Source: an uncultured Flavobacteriaceae bacterium (GTDB lineage Bacteria; Bacteroidota; Bacteroidia; Flavobacteriales; Flavobacteriaceae). From it: a stretch of 64,000 bases of DNA. This document shows, one piece after another, positions 8,120 to 16,930 of the stretch. Made by a program: the position numbers and the translations under genes. The notes beneath the pieces are model-generated. The model saw only the letters and a program-made list of their open reading frames with translations. It ran no database searches and was not told where the DNA came from. Position 1 is the stretch's first letter; the number at the start of each line of letters is the position of its first letter. The stretch spans positions 744,001-808,000 of the forward strand of contig CANNCA010000001.1 in the NCBI GenBank assembly GCA_947503005.1, in the 5' to 3' direction.

Positions 8120-8204
8120 TGTGTTGTGTCTCATGTCTAGATAGACTTGAGCCAATGAAAGGCTTTCCTCCTGATTGTTATCAGGATTACGGGAGGCTTT
8201 TTTT
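8120..8204 (+). ncRNA. Candidate small structured RNA
   Basis: About 85 bases between a TAnnTTTG promoter element and a T-tract contain no credible ORF but two hairpins. The first is at 8130-8151 (CTCA-t-GTCTA pairing with TAGAC-t-TGAG, with one T-T mismatch). The second is at 8170-8185 (CCTGAT, loop TGTT, ATCAGG), followed by GGGAGGC and seven T as a terminator. The size is compatible with short regulatory RNAs of Flavobacteria (for example 6S-like molecules), but I cannot match it to a named family by eye. The alternative is that it is just the 3' end and terminator of ndh, with the promoter match a coincidence. Confidence 0.4.
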
Positions 8205-8224
8205 ATGGAAATCCGTTAGTTAAA

Positions 8225-8389
8225 TTAGGATGATTTTCTTATGGACCGCCTCGTTTTGGCACTTTGACCAGAATCTTGATTTGAGTTTAAATCTGATGTA
8301 TCCAGCGCTTTTTCTTCTTGCAGTCTCTCCCAAGCTTTTTTGGCTTTATGTACTTTGGCTAGTTTATTGAAGTCGAGGGTCTTCTTCAT
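8225..8389 (-). CDS. Small basic protein of 54 residues
   Basis: A clean ATG-to-TAA frame encodes a product starting MKKTLDFNKLAKVHKAKKAW. It continues with a charged helix (ERLQEEKALD), then a Ser/Asn/Gln-rich stretch, and ends in a basic tail (KTRRSIRKSS). It has no signal peptide or membrane segment. The amphipathic, charged N-terminal helix and the polar disordered tail suggest a small cytoplasmic binding protein. I do not recognise a family. It lies alone between the candidate small RNA and the homogentisate dioxygenase gene, on the opposite strand to both. The regular amino-acid make-up for a Lys-rich cytoplasmic protein supports it as real. Confidence 0.5.
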   Translation of the reverse strand: MKKTLDFNKLAKVHKAKKAWERLQEEKALDTSDLNSNQDSGQSAKTRRSIRKSS

Positions 8390-8571
8390 AATAGTTAGTT
8401 AATGGTTTAGTCATTGACAAAGTATAGTAGGCGGGATGAAGTGCAAATTTTAATCGATAACATGCCAATGCCGACGTTAAAATACGCATTTTTAGGATAA
8501 ACGTAAAGCTTCTTATTCGACTATTCACAATGAATTATTGTAAATTTATAGAGCTAAAACAAGCTTATTAT

Positions 8572-9729
8572 ATGCCACAATATCACAGATTGGGAAAGAT
8601 TCCTCAAAAGAGACATACGCAATTCAGAAAAGAAGATGGTTCCTTGTACTACGAACAACTTTTTGGAACTATTGGTTTCGATGGTATGTCTTCGTTGATG
8701 TATCATGTGCATCGGCCAACACAAGTTAAAGATGTTGGTAAAACTCTGGATGTTTCACCAAGGGCCGCAGTAGAATATAATATCAAGTCAAGATTATTAA
8801 AGGGACTCGAAATTCGACCAGAAGATGATTACTTAATGAGCAGAAAAACAATTCTGTTTAATTCAGATGTACACGTTGAATTGGCCGCACCTAAAAAATC
8901 GATGACCGACTACTTCTATAAAAATACCGATGCCGATGAGTTGCTTTTTATCCATAAGGGAACAGGAACCTTGAAAACTATTCTGGGTGAAATTGCTTTT
9001 GAATATGGCGATTATTTGCTGATTCCCAGAGGGATGATATACCAAATCGAATTCGAAACCGACGATAACCGGTTGTTGATTACCGAGAGTTATCATCCAA
9101 TATATACGCCAAAAAGATATCGAAATTGGTTCGGTCAGCATTTGGAACACTCGCCGTTTTGCGAACGCGATTTCAAATTGCCGCAAAATCTGCAGACGCA
9201 TGATGAGAAAGGAGAGTTTTTGATTAAAGTCAAAAAGCAAGGACAATTGCATCACATGGTTTATGCCACCCATCCGTTTGATATTGTGGGTTGGGATGGT
9301 TACAATTACCCTTACGGATTTTCTATTCACAACTTTGAACCAATTACCGGAAGGGTACACCAACCACCTCCGGTACATCAGACTTTTGAGACTTCAGCTT
9401 TCGTGGTTTGTTCCTTCTGTCCGAGGTTGTACGATTACCATCCTCAAGCTATACCTGCACCTTACAATCATTCCAATATTGATTCTGATGAGGTGCTTTA
9501 TTATGTTGATGGTGATTTTATGAGTCGAAAGGGAATCGACCAAGGTTATATTTCTTTGCACCCAGCGGGGATTCCTCACGGTCCACACCCTGGAACCTAT
9601 GAAGCAAGCATTGGTAAAAAAGGCACGGAAGAATTAGCAGTAATGATAGATACCTTTAAGCCGTTACAATTGACCCAAGCAGCTTTGGATATTGATGATG
9701 GAAAGTACTACCAAAGTTGGTTAGAATAG
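8572..9729 (+). CDS. hmgA: Homogentisate 1,2-dioxygenase
   Basis: This Fe(II) cupin enzyme opens the aromatic ring of homogentisate to maleylacetoacetate in tyrosine/phenylalanine degradation. I place the start at the ATG giving MPQYHRLGKIPQKRHTQFRK, which is where family members begin; the upstream ATG at 8530 would add 14 unrelated residues. The length is then 385 aa, normal for the bacterial branch. VHQPPPVHQTFE and the C-terminal HPAGIPHGPHPG blocks contain the His residues of the active site, and SDEVLYYVDG contributes the Glu ligand. It is convergent with the hut operon, so a tyrosine and a histidine degradation gene sit side by side. No maleylacetoacetate isomerase or fumarylacetoacetase gene is adjacent. 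Confidence 0.93.
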   Translation: MPQYHRLGKIPQKRHTQFRKEDGSLYYEQLFGTIGFDGMSSLMYHVHRPTQVKDVGKTLDVSPRAAVEYNIKSRLLKGLEIRPEDDYLMSRKTILFNSDVHVELAAPKKSMTDYFYKNTDADELLFIHKGTGTLKTILGEIAFEYGDYLLIPRGMIYQIEFETDDNRLLITESYHPIYTPKRYRNWFGQHLEHSPFCERDFKLPQNLQTHDEKGEFLIKVKKQGQLHHMVYATHPFDIVGWDGYNYPYGFSIHNFEPITGRVHQPPPVHQTFETSAFVVCSFCPRLYDYHPQAIPAPYNHSNIDSDEVLYYVDGDFMSRKGIDQGYISLHPAGIPHGPHPGTYEASIGKKGTEELAVMIDTFKPLQLTQAALDIDDGKYYQSWLE

Positions 9730-9770
9730 GTCCTTAAGTTGTCATCACTGAGCTCGATTTGAAAGGGCAA

Positions 9771-10724
9771 CTAAATTTGATGCATTACGTAATGAACAAG
9801 AGATGCGCCAAGTTTTGCGGTTTGATTATCAATATCATATTTCGGATTCATCTCAGCTATATCAAGTGATATCAACTTTTTGGATTTTAGGATCAACTCT
9901 AAAGATTCAATGACGATTTTAGGATTGAAACCCATAGGTGATGGAGCACTTACGCCTGGAGCATAGGCCGAGGAAAAACCGTCGAGATCTATAGTCACGT
10001 AAACGTGGTCAACCTTTCTAATAAAATCTAAAAGCACTCGGACAATATTTACAGCTTCGTTCATTGAAAAATGAATATTTTCAATATATACGACTCCTAA
10101 GTCCACAGCCGTTTTAAAAAGAACTTGATCATTAGCATCTTTGCGAATTCCGAGGCATAAGTAATTAAAAGTAGCACCTTCTTTCTCACAGTCTTTGGCA
10201 ATTTGAAAAAATGGCGTTCCTGAATTGTTTCCGTTGGTGTTATTTCTCAAATCAAAGTGTGCATCAAAGTTGATGATGCCGATTGACTTGTTTACTTCTA
10301 AATGTTTTTTGATTCCCTTGTAGTGGGCGTATGCAATATCGTGTCCTCCTCCCAAAAGAATCGGAAAAACATTGTTTCCTAAGAGATGTGTTACTTTTTC
10401 CGATAGGCTCTCTTGCGCGGTTTCCATGTCCTCGTGCAAGCATTGAATGTTACCGACATCTAGAAATTCTACATCTAAATCTAAATGATTCGGCATTTTT
10501 GCCAACTGTTTTCGAATAGCATCTGGTCCCTCAAAACTTCCGATCCTGCCTTGATTTCTTTTAACACCTTCTCCACAGGCATACCCCAATAGACCTATAC
10601 TTTTTGGGGAATTCAATTTTCCCTGATCTAAATCAACGAAGCCAACTTTCTCATGAAGATAGAGCTGCTGGTCCGATTTTCTTCCTGACCAAATTGAGGA
10701 TTTTGTTTTGCGGTAGTTTGACAT
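9771..10724 (-). CDS. hutG: Formimidoylglutamase, arginase family
   Basis: Last step of the hut operon: formimidoyl-glutamate is hydrolysed to glutamate and formamide. The ureohydrolase metal motifs are present: GGGHDIAYAH, then INFDAHFDLR, then TIDLDGFSSAYAPG (binuclear Mn site). SPKSIGLLGYACGEGVKRNQ and SFEGPDAIRKQL match HutG rather than arginase. I use the ATG at 10724, two bases after the hutU stop, giving 317 aa; the TTG at 10730 would overlap hutU and add only two residues. Its place in the hut operon, rather than motif differences, fixes the substrate. Confidence 0.9.
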   Translation of the reverse strand: MSNYRKTKSSIWSGRKSDQQLYLHEKVGFVDLDQGKLNSPKSIGLLGYACGEGVKRNQGRIGSFEGPDAIRKQLAKMPNHLDLDVEFLDVGNIQCLHEDMETAQESLSEKVTHLLGNNVFPILLGGGHDIAYAHYKGIKKHLEVNKSIGIINFDAHFDLRNNTNGNNSGTPFFQIAKDCEKEGATFNYLCLGIRKDANDQVLFKTAVDLGVVYIENIHFSMNEAVNIVRVLLDFIRKVDHVYVTIDLDGFSSAYAPGVSAPSPMGFNPKIVIESLELILKSKKLISLDIAEMNPKYDIDNQTAKLGASLVHYVMHQI

Positions 10725-10726
10725 AA

Positions 10727-12730
10727 TCAATTAAAGAGATTATCCAGTAATTCATCTTCCACTAAATTAGGTAAAGTTACTTTTAGTTCAGGGGTGCGTT
10801 CCATTTCTCTTTTGATGGCGAAAATGGCTTCATCGTTCCGAGCCCAACTTCGACGCGAGATTCCGTTGTTAACATCGTAGAAAAGCATATTTTTTAATTT
10901 TCTTGAGGCTTCTTCGGATCCATCTAACAACATACCAAATCCACCGTTGATGACTTCTCCCCACCCAACACCTCCACCATTGTGAATGGAGACCCAGGTT
11001 GCTCCACGAAAGCTGTCACCAATGACATTGTGAATGGCCATGTCCGCTGTGAATTTACTGCCATCGTAAATATTGCTTGTTTCTCTGAAAGGGGAGTCCG
11101 TACCACTGACATCATGATGGTCTCTGCCTAAAACAACAGGTTGAGATATCTCTCCAGAGCTTATTGCTTGGTTGAAAGCTTCGGCAATTTTTGCACGTCC
11201 TTCCGCATCGGCATAGAGTATTCTCGCTTGCGAACCGACGACCAGTTTGTTTTGCTCCGCTTCTTCAATCCATTTGATATTGTCTTGCATTTGCTGCTGG
11301 ATTTCTGTTGGAGCTTCAACTTTAATTACTTTCATGACCCTTAGAGCAATTGCGTCGGTTTTTTGCAAATCTTTCGGATTTCCTGAAGTACATACCCAAC
11401 GGAAGGGTCCAAAACCGTAGTCAAAGCACATAGGCCCTAAAATATCTTGAACGTAGGAAGGATACCTGAAATCGATTTTGTTTTCGGCCATTACATCGGC
11501 TCCGGCTCGGGAAGCTTCCAATAAAAATGCATTTCCGTAATCAAAAAAGTAAGTCCCTCTGGCCGTATGCTTATTAATTGCTGCAGCATGTCTTCGCAAC
11601 GATTCCTGAACTTTAGCCTTGAATTCCTCGGGATTCTCGCTCATCATTTTATTCGACTCCTCAAAACTCAATTCGACAGGATAATACCCGCCTGCCCAAG
11701 GGTTATGCAACGAGGTTTGGTCTGAACCTAAATGAATGAATATGTTCTCTGCATTGAAACGTTCCCAAACATCAACTACATTTCCTATAAAGGCTAATGA
11801 TACAATTTCAGTTGTGTTGATTGCAGTTTTAGTCCGTGCCACGAGAGCATCGATATCATCAATAAGTACATCGACCCACCCTTGAGAATGTCGCTTTCTT
11901 GCCGCAGCTTCATTGACTTCGGCACAAATGGTTATGCATCCGGCAATATTTCCCGCTTTTGGTTGCGCTCCACTCATACCCCCAAGGCCAGCGGTCAAGA
12001 ATATTTTTCCTGCAGGACTTTCATCAGTTTTCAGAACTTTGCGAAATGCGTTCATCACTGTAATGGCCGTGCCATGCACAATACCCTGAGGACCAATATA
12101 CATATAAGAGCCCGCAGTCATTTGTCCGTATTGTGTAACGCCTAAAGCATTGTATTTCTCCCAGTCATCGGGTTTGGAGTAATTAGGAACCATCATGCCA
12201 TTGGTGACCACCACTCTAGGAGCCTCTTGTGAAGAAGGAAATAATCCCAGCGGATGTCCGGAATAAATATGCAGTGTTTGTTGATTGGTCATAGTGGCTA
12301 AATACTGCATGGTCAAAAGGTATTGAGCCCAGTTTTGAAAAACAGCCCCATTACCACCATAGGTTATTAGTTCATCCGGATGCTGTGCGACAGCGGGATC
12401 GAGGTTATTCTGAATCATTAACATGATTCCCGCCGCTTGAGAAGTTTTTGAAGGATATTCGTTTATGGGCCTAGCAAATATTCTATAAGTTGGCTTGAAG
12501 CGGTACATGTAAATTCGACCGTAAGTATTCAATTCTTCTGCGAACTCATTTGTAAGTTCGCTATGCCACGCTGCTGGAAAATAACGCAAAGCGTTTCGAA
12601 TTGCCAATTTTTTCTCTTCTTTGGACAGGATGTCTTTTCGTTTGGGGGCACGATTGACATTTGAGATATATTCTGCTTTTATGGGAAGTTCAGTAGGTAT
12701 GCCCTGCAGTATTTGTTCTTGAAAAGTCAT
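10727..12730 (-). CDS. hutU: Urocanate hydratase
   Basis: The 667-residue enzyme converts urocanate to imidazolonepropionate, using NAD+ as an electrophile. Recognisable blocks are GGNGAVFQNWAQY near residue 124, SGHPLGLFPSS near 156, TAGLGGMSGAQPKAGN in the NAD-binding core near 246, SDQTSLHNPW near 344 and the C-terminal NGGGVGWGEVINGGFG. It is longer than the about 556-residue E. coli/Pseudomonas type, as is usual for the Bacteroidetes branch. It lies third in hutH-hutI-hutU-hutG with gaps of 8 and 2 bases to its neighbours, so all four are co-transcribed. Confidence 0.95.
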   Translation of the reverse strand: MTFQEQILQGIPTELPIKAEYISNVNRAPKRKDILSKEEKKLAIRNALRYFPAAWHSELTNEFAEELNTYGRIYMYRFKPTYRIFARPINEYPSKTSQAAGIMLMIQNNLDPAVAQHPDELITYGGNGAVFQNWAQYLLTMQYLATMTNQQTLHIYSGHPLGLFPSSQEAPRVVVTNGMMVPNYSKPDDWEKYNALGVTQYGQMTAGSYMYIGPQGIVHGTAITVMNAFRKVLKTDESPAGKIFLTAGLGGMSGAQPKAGNIAGCITICAEVNEAAARKRHSQGWVDVLIDDIDALVARTKTAINTTEIVSLAFIGNVVDVWERFNAENIFIHLGSDQTSLHNPWAGGYYPVELSFEESNKMMSENPEEFKAKVQESLRRHAAAINKHTARGTYFFDYGNAFLLEASRAGADVMAENKIDFRYPSYVQDILGPMCFDYGFGPFRWVCTSGNPKDLQKTDAIALRVMKVIKVEAPTEIQQQMQDNIKWIEEAEQNKLVVGSQARILYADAEGRAKIAEAFNQAISSGEISQPVVLGRDHHDVSGTDSPFRETSNIYDGSKFTADMAIHNVIGDSFRGATWVSIHNGGGVGWGEVINGGFGMLLDGSEEASRKLKNMLFYDVNNGISRRSWARNDEAIFAIKREMERTPELKVTLPNLVEDELLDNLFN

Positions 12731-12738
12731 TTTTTGAA

Positions 12739-13986
12739 TTACTTATGTTTATCGAACACGATTTCACCGTTTTTAAATACAACGCAAGGTTTAAACGAAC
12801 CTTGATTATACAATATCTCTTTATAGTCATCAGTATGAAATAGGATAAAATCTGCCAAGAATCCTTCGGAAAGTTGACCTCGATCCTGAAGTTTAAGAGC
12901 TGCTGCAGCTCGAAAAGTTATTCCCGCTAATACCTCGGAATTGGATAGTTTTTCGAAGGAACCAAGTACCGCTGCTTGCGTCAATAAATCACCCATAGGA
13001 GCAGAGCCAGGGTTGTGATCACTTGCAATGGCCAAAGCACCACCAGCATCCAAAATCTTTCTAGCCGGTGTGAAATTGCAACCTAAACCAAGTGAGGCAC
13101 CTGGTAATGCCGTCGAGATGACATCACTGTTCGCTAACAGATTTATTTCAGTTTGAGTACTGGCTTCTAAATGATCTGCACTGATTGCCCCGAATTCAAC
13201 CGCGACTTTACTTCCACCTGTAGAGAATTGATCGGCATGAACCGTGATATCGAAACCTAAGGACTTCGCCTTTTGGAAATAAGAGGTGATTTGACTTTTA
13301 GTAAATGCGCTTTCTTCGATAAAGGCGTCGATGCGATTTGTTAAGTCTTCTTCCTTTAAAATGGGAAACAATTCATTTGCGATATATTCCAAGTATTCGA
13401 CTTCATTTCCCATAAAATCTTTAGGAAGCATGTGAGCTGCCAAACAAGTCGGAATTAAATCTACGGGTAGCTGTCCATCGGCCATTTTAATAGCTCGCAG
13501 CATTTTTAATTCCTCAACTACTGAAAGTCCGTAGCCACTTTTCACCTCTATAGTAGTCGTTCCGTTTTTAAGGTGTTGTTTTGCTCTTTTAATAGTCTTC
13601 TTAACAAGTTCAGCTTCGGTTGCTTTTCGGGTTTGGGTGACGGTATCCCAAATACCACCGCCCGCTTTTGCAATTTCCAAATAGGTTTTTCCGCCATTTC
13701 TCATTGCATAATCATTGGATCGAGAACCACCAAAACAAATATGGGTATGGGAGTCTACAAAACCAGGAAGGCAGGTATGGTCTCCTTTTAACTCGTGTAG
13801 CTCTGCATTTGTATGGTCAGCTTTCAAGGTATCGAATCTTCCGACTGATTTAATTTTACCCTTCTCGACTAAAATTCCCGCATCTTCCAAGATTATTAAT
13901 TGGTCGTCCGAAATAGGCCCTTTCAAAGGTAAACGGGTCATCGGTAGCAGTTGTCTGAAAGGGCCGATAAGTTTTATAGTGCTCAT
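12739..13986 (-). CDS. hutI: Imidazolonepropionase
   Basis: An amidohydrolase-superfamily enzyme that opens the imidazolone ring to give formimino-glutamate. The metal-binding VDSHTHICFGG (near residues 77-87), then TTIEVKSGYG, DITVHADQFS (near 244) and ASDHNPGSAP (near 321) are the expected HutI motifs. The 415-residue length is normal. It is cytoplasmic, second in the hut operon, with a single base between its start and the upstream hutH stop. Confidence 0.94.
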   Translation of the reverse strand: MSTIKLIGPFRQLLPMTRLPLKGPISDDQLIILEDAGILVEKGKIKSVGRFDTLKADHTNAELHELKGDHTCLPGFVDSHTHICFGGSRSNDYAMRNGGKTYLEIAKAGGGIWDTVTQTRKATEAELVKKTIKRAKQHLKNGTTTIEVKSGYGLSVVEELKMLRAIKMADGQLPVDLIPTCLAAHMLPKDFMGNEVEYLEYIANELFPILKEEDLTNRIDAFIEESAFTKSQITSYFQKAKSLGFDITVHADQFSTGGSKVAVEFGAISADHLEASTQTEINLLANSDVISTALPGASLGLGCNFTPARKILDAGGALAIASDHNPGSAPMGDLLTQAAVLGSFEKLSNSEVLAGITFRAAAALKLQDRGQLSEGFLADFILFHTDDYKEILYNQGSFKPCVVFKNGEIVFDKHK

Positions 13987-13987
13987 A

Positions 13988-15568
13988 TTAATAGGTTTCG
14001 AATTCTTCAGAGAAAGGTACTTCGAATTTTAGGTTATTTTCTTTTTTTACGCGCTCTATGACCGTAATAATGGTTTTGTTTTTAATCATTTTGATTCCCT
14101 TTTCGATATCGGCTGCAAATACACGATCTTTTTTGGCAAACGCTACTTTTTTTCTGATTTCTTTATGGATTTCGTCCAGAAAGATTCCTGACTTCATCGG
14201 TTTTCGGTATTCAAATGCCTGAGCTGCCGTCAAAAGTTCGATGGCCAGAATCTTTTCAATATTTCCGATGACCTGAAGCGCTTTTCTACCACCGATAGAA
14301 CCCATACTTACATGATCTTCCTGTCCCAAAGAGGTCGGGATGCTATCTGCACTTGAAGGAAAACAGAGTCCCTTGTTCTCACTGGCCAACGCAGCGGTGG
14401 TATACTGTAAGATCATGTAACCCGAGTTGATTCCGGTATCATCCATTAGCAGCTTGGGAACCCCAGGGCTGTTTCCTTCAAGTGCCAAGTAAATTCTACG
14501 GTCCGAAATACTTCCAAGTTCAGAGGCAGCCAAACAAGTGTAATCCAATGCCATTGCCAAGGGTTGACCGTGAAAATTTCCACCACTGATGGTCAGTTCG
14601 TTGTTTATAATTACCGGATTGTCAGTTACCGAATTCAGTTCCACTTCCAATAATTCCTTTAAATGCAACCAAGCATTTCTAGACGCCCCATGAACTTGTG
14701 GGATGCAGCGCAACGAGTAGGGGTCCTGTACCCGTTCACAATCAATATGATCTTCTAATATCTCTGAACCCTTGAGCAATCGTTTGATGCGTTTGGCGAC
14801 ATGTATGTTGCCTTTAAAGGGCCGTAGCGCGTGTAATTCATTAAAGAAGGGCTTGACAGAACCTTGAAGTCCCTCGATCATCATGGCCCCGATGACATCG
14901 GCTTGTGCCAAACAACTTTGAAATTTTTCAATTACTTTGACGGCATGTGCCGCAATGAATTGGGTGCCGTTTATTAAAGCAAGACCCTCTTTTGGTCCTA
15001 ATTCTAACGATTTCAGCCCTGTTTTCTTAAACAAAGCTGTAGTAGAAATTTCTTTGCCCTGAAACTTTACCTTGCCCAAACCGATAAGTGGAAGAAATAA
15101 ATGCGATAACGGAGCTAAATCGCCGGAAGCTCCAACCGACCCCTGTGAAGGAACCACTGGAATAGCATTATTTTCGATATGCCAAATGATACGTTCTAAG
15201 GTGGTTTCCGCAATGCCGGAAAATCCTTTCGCCAACGCATGGGCTTTCAGTATCATCATGAGTTTGGCGATTTCGGGATCGATGGGGTCGCCTACGCCCA
15301 CACTATGACTTTGCAAAATATTGGTCTGTAAAATCTTGGTTTCTTCTTTTGAGATTTTGGTAGTGCACAACGGTCCAAAACCAGTATTAATTCCGTAGAC
15401 AGGATGACCTTTTTCAATGATTTGTTGCACAACCTTCCAACTAGCTACAACTTTTTTTCTAGATATTGCTGTCAGTTTCATCTGGGTTGCACCTCTGGCA
15501 ATGGATAAAGTAATGCCCGCAGAGAGCCGATCTTCTCCTAATTTAAAAATCTTCAATTTTGAACTCAT
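13988..15568 (-). CDS. hutH: Histidine ammonia-lyase
   Basis: First enzyme of the pathway: it deaminates histidine to urocanate using the self-made MIO group. The MIO tripeptide Ala-Ser-Gly lies in GSVGASGDLAPLSH. YGINTGFGPL near the N-terminus carries the catalytic Tyr loop, and LQSHSVGVGDP follows. I chose the ATG at 15568 (MSSKLKIFKLGE) because the upstream start at 15604 adds 12 residues unlike the family; this gives 526 aa. It leads the operon, and about 90 bases separate it from the divergent nitroreductase gene, so the hut promoter must lie there. No HutC or HutP-type regulator is visible nearby. Confidence 0.94.
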   Translation of the reverse strand: MSSKLKIFKLGEDRLSAGITLSIARGATQMKLTAISRKKVVASWKVVQQIIEKGHPVYGINTGFGPLCTTKISKEETKILQTNILQSHSVGVGDPIDPEIAKLMMILKAHALAKGFSGIAETTLERIIWHIENNAIPVVPSQGSVGASGDLAPLSHLFLPLIGLGKVKFQGKEISTTALFKKTGLKSLELGPKEGLALINGTQFIAAHAVKVIEKFQSCLAQADVIGAMMIEGLQGSVKPFFNELHALRPFKGNIHVAKRIKRLLKGSEILEDHIDCERVQDPYSLRCIPQVHGASRNAWLHLKELLEVELNSVTDNPVIINNELTISGGNFHGQPLAMALDYTCLAASELGSISDRRIYLALEGNSPGVPKLLMDDTGINSGYMILQYTTAALASENKGLCFPSSADSIPTSLGQEDHVSMGSIGGRKALQVIGNIEKILAIELLTAAQAFEYRKPMKSGIFLDEIHKEIRKKVAFAKKDRVFAADIEKGIKMIKNKTIITVIERVKKENNLKFEVPFSEEFETY

Positions 15569-15659
15569 TTCGTTTGTGTGTAACAGTATCTTAAAAGTAT
15601 TCATTCCATTTGAGAATAGCGAAAGGATTGTTTTAACTTTAGGGAGTAAAAAAATTGCT

Positions 15660-16214
15660 ATGATTTTCGACTTGATAAAAAGTAGACGTTCTGTTTTTCC
15701 CGCTCAATATATTGACAAGCCTATTGCTAAAACAGATATTGAAAAAATATTGGAAGCAGCCAATTGGGCGCCCAACCATCGAAAAACAGAACCTTGGCGC
15801 TTTAAGGTGATACAAGGGGAGTCTAAAGAAAAACTAGGACTATTCCTCTCTTTGAAATATATGGAGACTGAAGAGCGACCAAAGGAGATGAAAGTTAAAA
15901 AACTTATTGATAACCCAAAGAAGGCAGCTGCCATAATCGCCATCTGCATGCAGCGTGACCCAAAAGAAAGCGTGCCAGAGTGGGAGGAAGTGGCCGCAAC
16001 GGCCATGGCAGTTCAAAATATGTGGCTGTGCTGTACGGAAATGGGAATTGGTAGTTATTGGAGCTCACCCGGACTTATTAAATATATGGATGAATTTTTT
16101 GAAATGAATGAAGGGGAGAAATGTTTGGGTTTTTTCTATATGGGGTATTATGAGGGAGAGCTTCCGGAAGTTACTAGAAGACCTATAGAAGATAAAGTAG
16201 TTTGGGCGGATTAG
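15660..16214 (+). CDS. Nitroreductase-family flavoprotein
   Basis: A 184-residue FMN-dependent nitroreductase. The first block MIFDLIKSRRSVF is the classic N-terminus with the phosphate-binding Arg pair, and AANWAPNHRKTEPWRF is the second FMN contact region. The C-terminal GYYEGELPEVTRRP block completes the family pattern. The frame is open far upstream (to 15417, across hutH in antisense), but the family begins at this ATG. Substrates of such enzymes range from quinones to nitroaromatics; none can be named here. Its stop codon overlaps the convergent DUF456 gene by four bases, so the two terminators must lie inside the opposite genes. Confidence 0.88.
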   Translation: MIFDLIKSRRSVFPAQYIDKPIAKTDIEKILEAANWAPNHRKTEPWRFKVIQGESKEKLGLFLSLKYMETEERPKEMKVKKLIDNPKKAAAIIAICMQRDPKESVPEWEEVAATAMAVQNMWLCCTEMGIGSYWSSPGLIKYMDEFFEMNEGEKCLGFFYMGYYEGELPEVTRRPIEDKVVWAD

Positions 16215-16720
16215 GAAAAGTAAGGAAACAGGCCTTCTCTGTAATCCCAAGCCTTTCCAATAAAAAGTCCGATAAATATAATGGCTACCACAAACTTCAT
16301 AAATGCCCCGGTTAGGAATCCCAAAAACGAACCGAATGCAGCCTTTAAGGCAGTTTTGTTGTCTGCTTTGTTCGAAAGTTCACCAATAAAAGCACCTACG
16401 AACGGACCGATGATAATCCCACCTGGAATTGGGGCGAGTAATCCCACGATGAGGCCGATAGTTGTACCAATCATACCAGCCCTGGTGCCACCAAATTTTT
16501 TGGTGCCCATTACGGGAATAGCATAATCTAATGCGAAAATGATAAGAGCGATAACTCCTGTAATTGATAAAAACCACCAGTCATCCGGCACTGCTTTAGT
16601 TAAATGAAGAAGAAGCAAACCCACCCAACTTACGGGAGGTCCCGGTAAAACAGGGAGAAAACTCCCGAGAATTCCCAAAAGCATTAGAATAAATCCGATA
16701 ACCAAAAGTGCAATATCCAT
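16211..16720 (-). CDS. DUF456 membrane protein
   Basis: A 169-residue integral membrane protein with about five hydrophobic segments. The opening MDIALLVIGFILMLLGILGS with LPVLPGPPVSWVGL and the central Gly-rich GGTRAGMIGTTIGLIVG block identify DUF456. The glycine zippers suggest tightly packed helices. No function is established. It ends in a four-base overlap with the convergent nitroreductase gene and is divergent from the BlaI gene, whose operator region begins about 50 bases upstream of its start. Confidence 0.85.
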   Translation of the reverse strand: MDIALLVIGFILMLLGILGSFLPVLPGPPVSWVGLLLLHLTKAVPDDWWFLSITGVIALIIFALDYAIPVMGTKKFGGTRAGMIGTTIGLIVGLLAPIPGGIIIGPFVGAFIGELSNKADNKTALKAAFGSFLGFLTGAFMKFVVAIIFIGLFIGKAWDYREGLFPYFS

Positions 16721-16771
16721 TCAAATATTTTTCTATTGGACGAAGATAGGAAGGATTTGTTACAAGTATTT

Positions 16772-16828
16772 AACTAAAAAATTAGTTTAAACTAAATATT
16801 TAGTTATATTTGAACTAAGAAATTAGTT
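16772..16828 (+). promoter_or_regulatory. Triple BlaI operator with embedded promoter
   Basis: Three 16-bp palindromes of the form AACTA-N6-TAGTT stand at 16772-16787, 16790-16805 and 16813-16828, with start-to-start spacings of 18 and 23 bases. A flavobacterial -7 element TATATTTG (16805-16812) starts on the last base of the second palindrome and ends one base before the third; a weak TTA occurs 20 bases upstream where TTG is expected. BlaI/MecI repressors bind as dimers to palindromes of this kind, so the BlaI gene 103 bases downstream is very likely autorepressed here. The divergent DUF456 gene could also be affected. Confidence 0.75.
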
Positions 16829-16889
16829 AATATTCAAATTCTGTCACCTCGAGTGTAATCGAGACTTAGATTTTGAATATAGTTAAGTT

Positions 16890-16916
16890 GATTCCGGCCT
16901 TCGCTGGAATGACAAT
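16890..16916 (+). repeat. Short palindromic repeat, copy 1 (ATTCC-CTTC-GGAAT type)
   Basis: An 8-bp stem with one G-T pair (attccggc, loop cttc, gctggaat) is followed by gacaataaa. A sister copy with the same loop and the same trailing bases is found at 23461-23490. It lies in the leader of the BlaI/M56 transcript, 15 bases before the start codon, and could form a hairpin in the mRNA. Confidence 0.6.
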
Positions 16917-16930
16917 AAAAGAGCATATTT

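Noticed and set aside
8530-8571. Upstream ATG for homogentisate dioxygenase
   Set aside because: The 14 extra residues have no family counterpart; the ATG at 8572 gives the normal N-terminus.
15417-15659. 81-residue N-terminal extension of the nitroreductase frame
   Set aside because: It runs antisense through hutH and is unlike the family; nitroreductases begin at the ATG at 15660.
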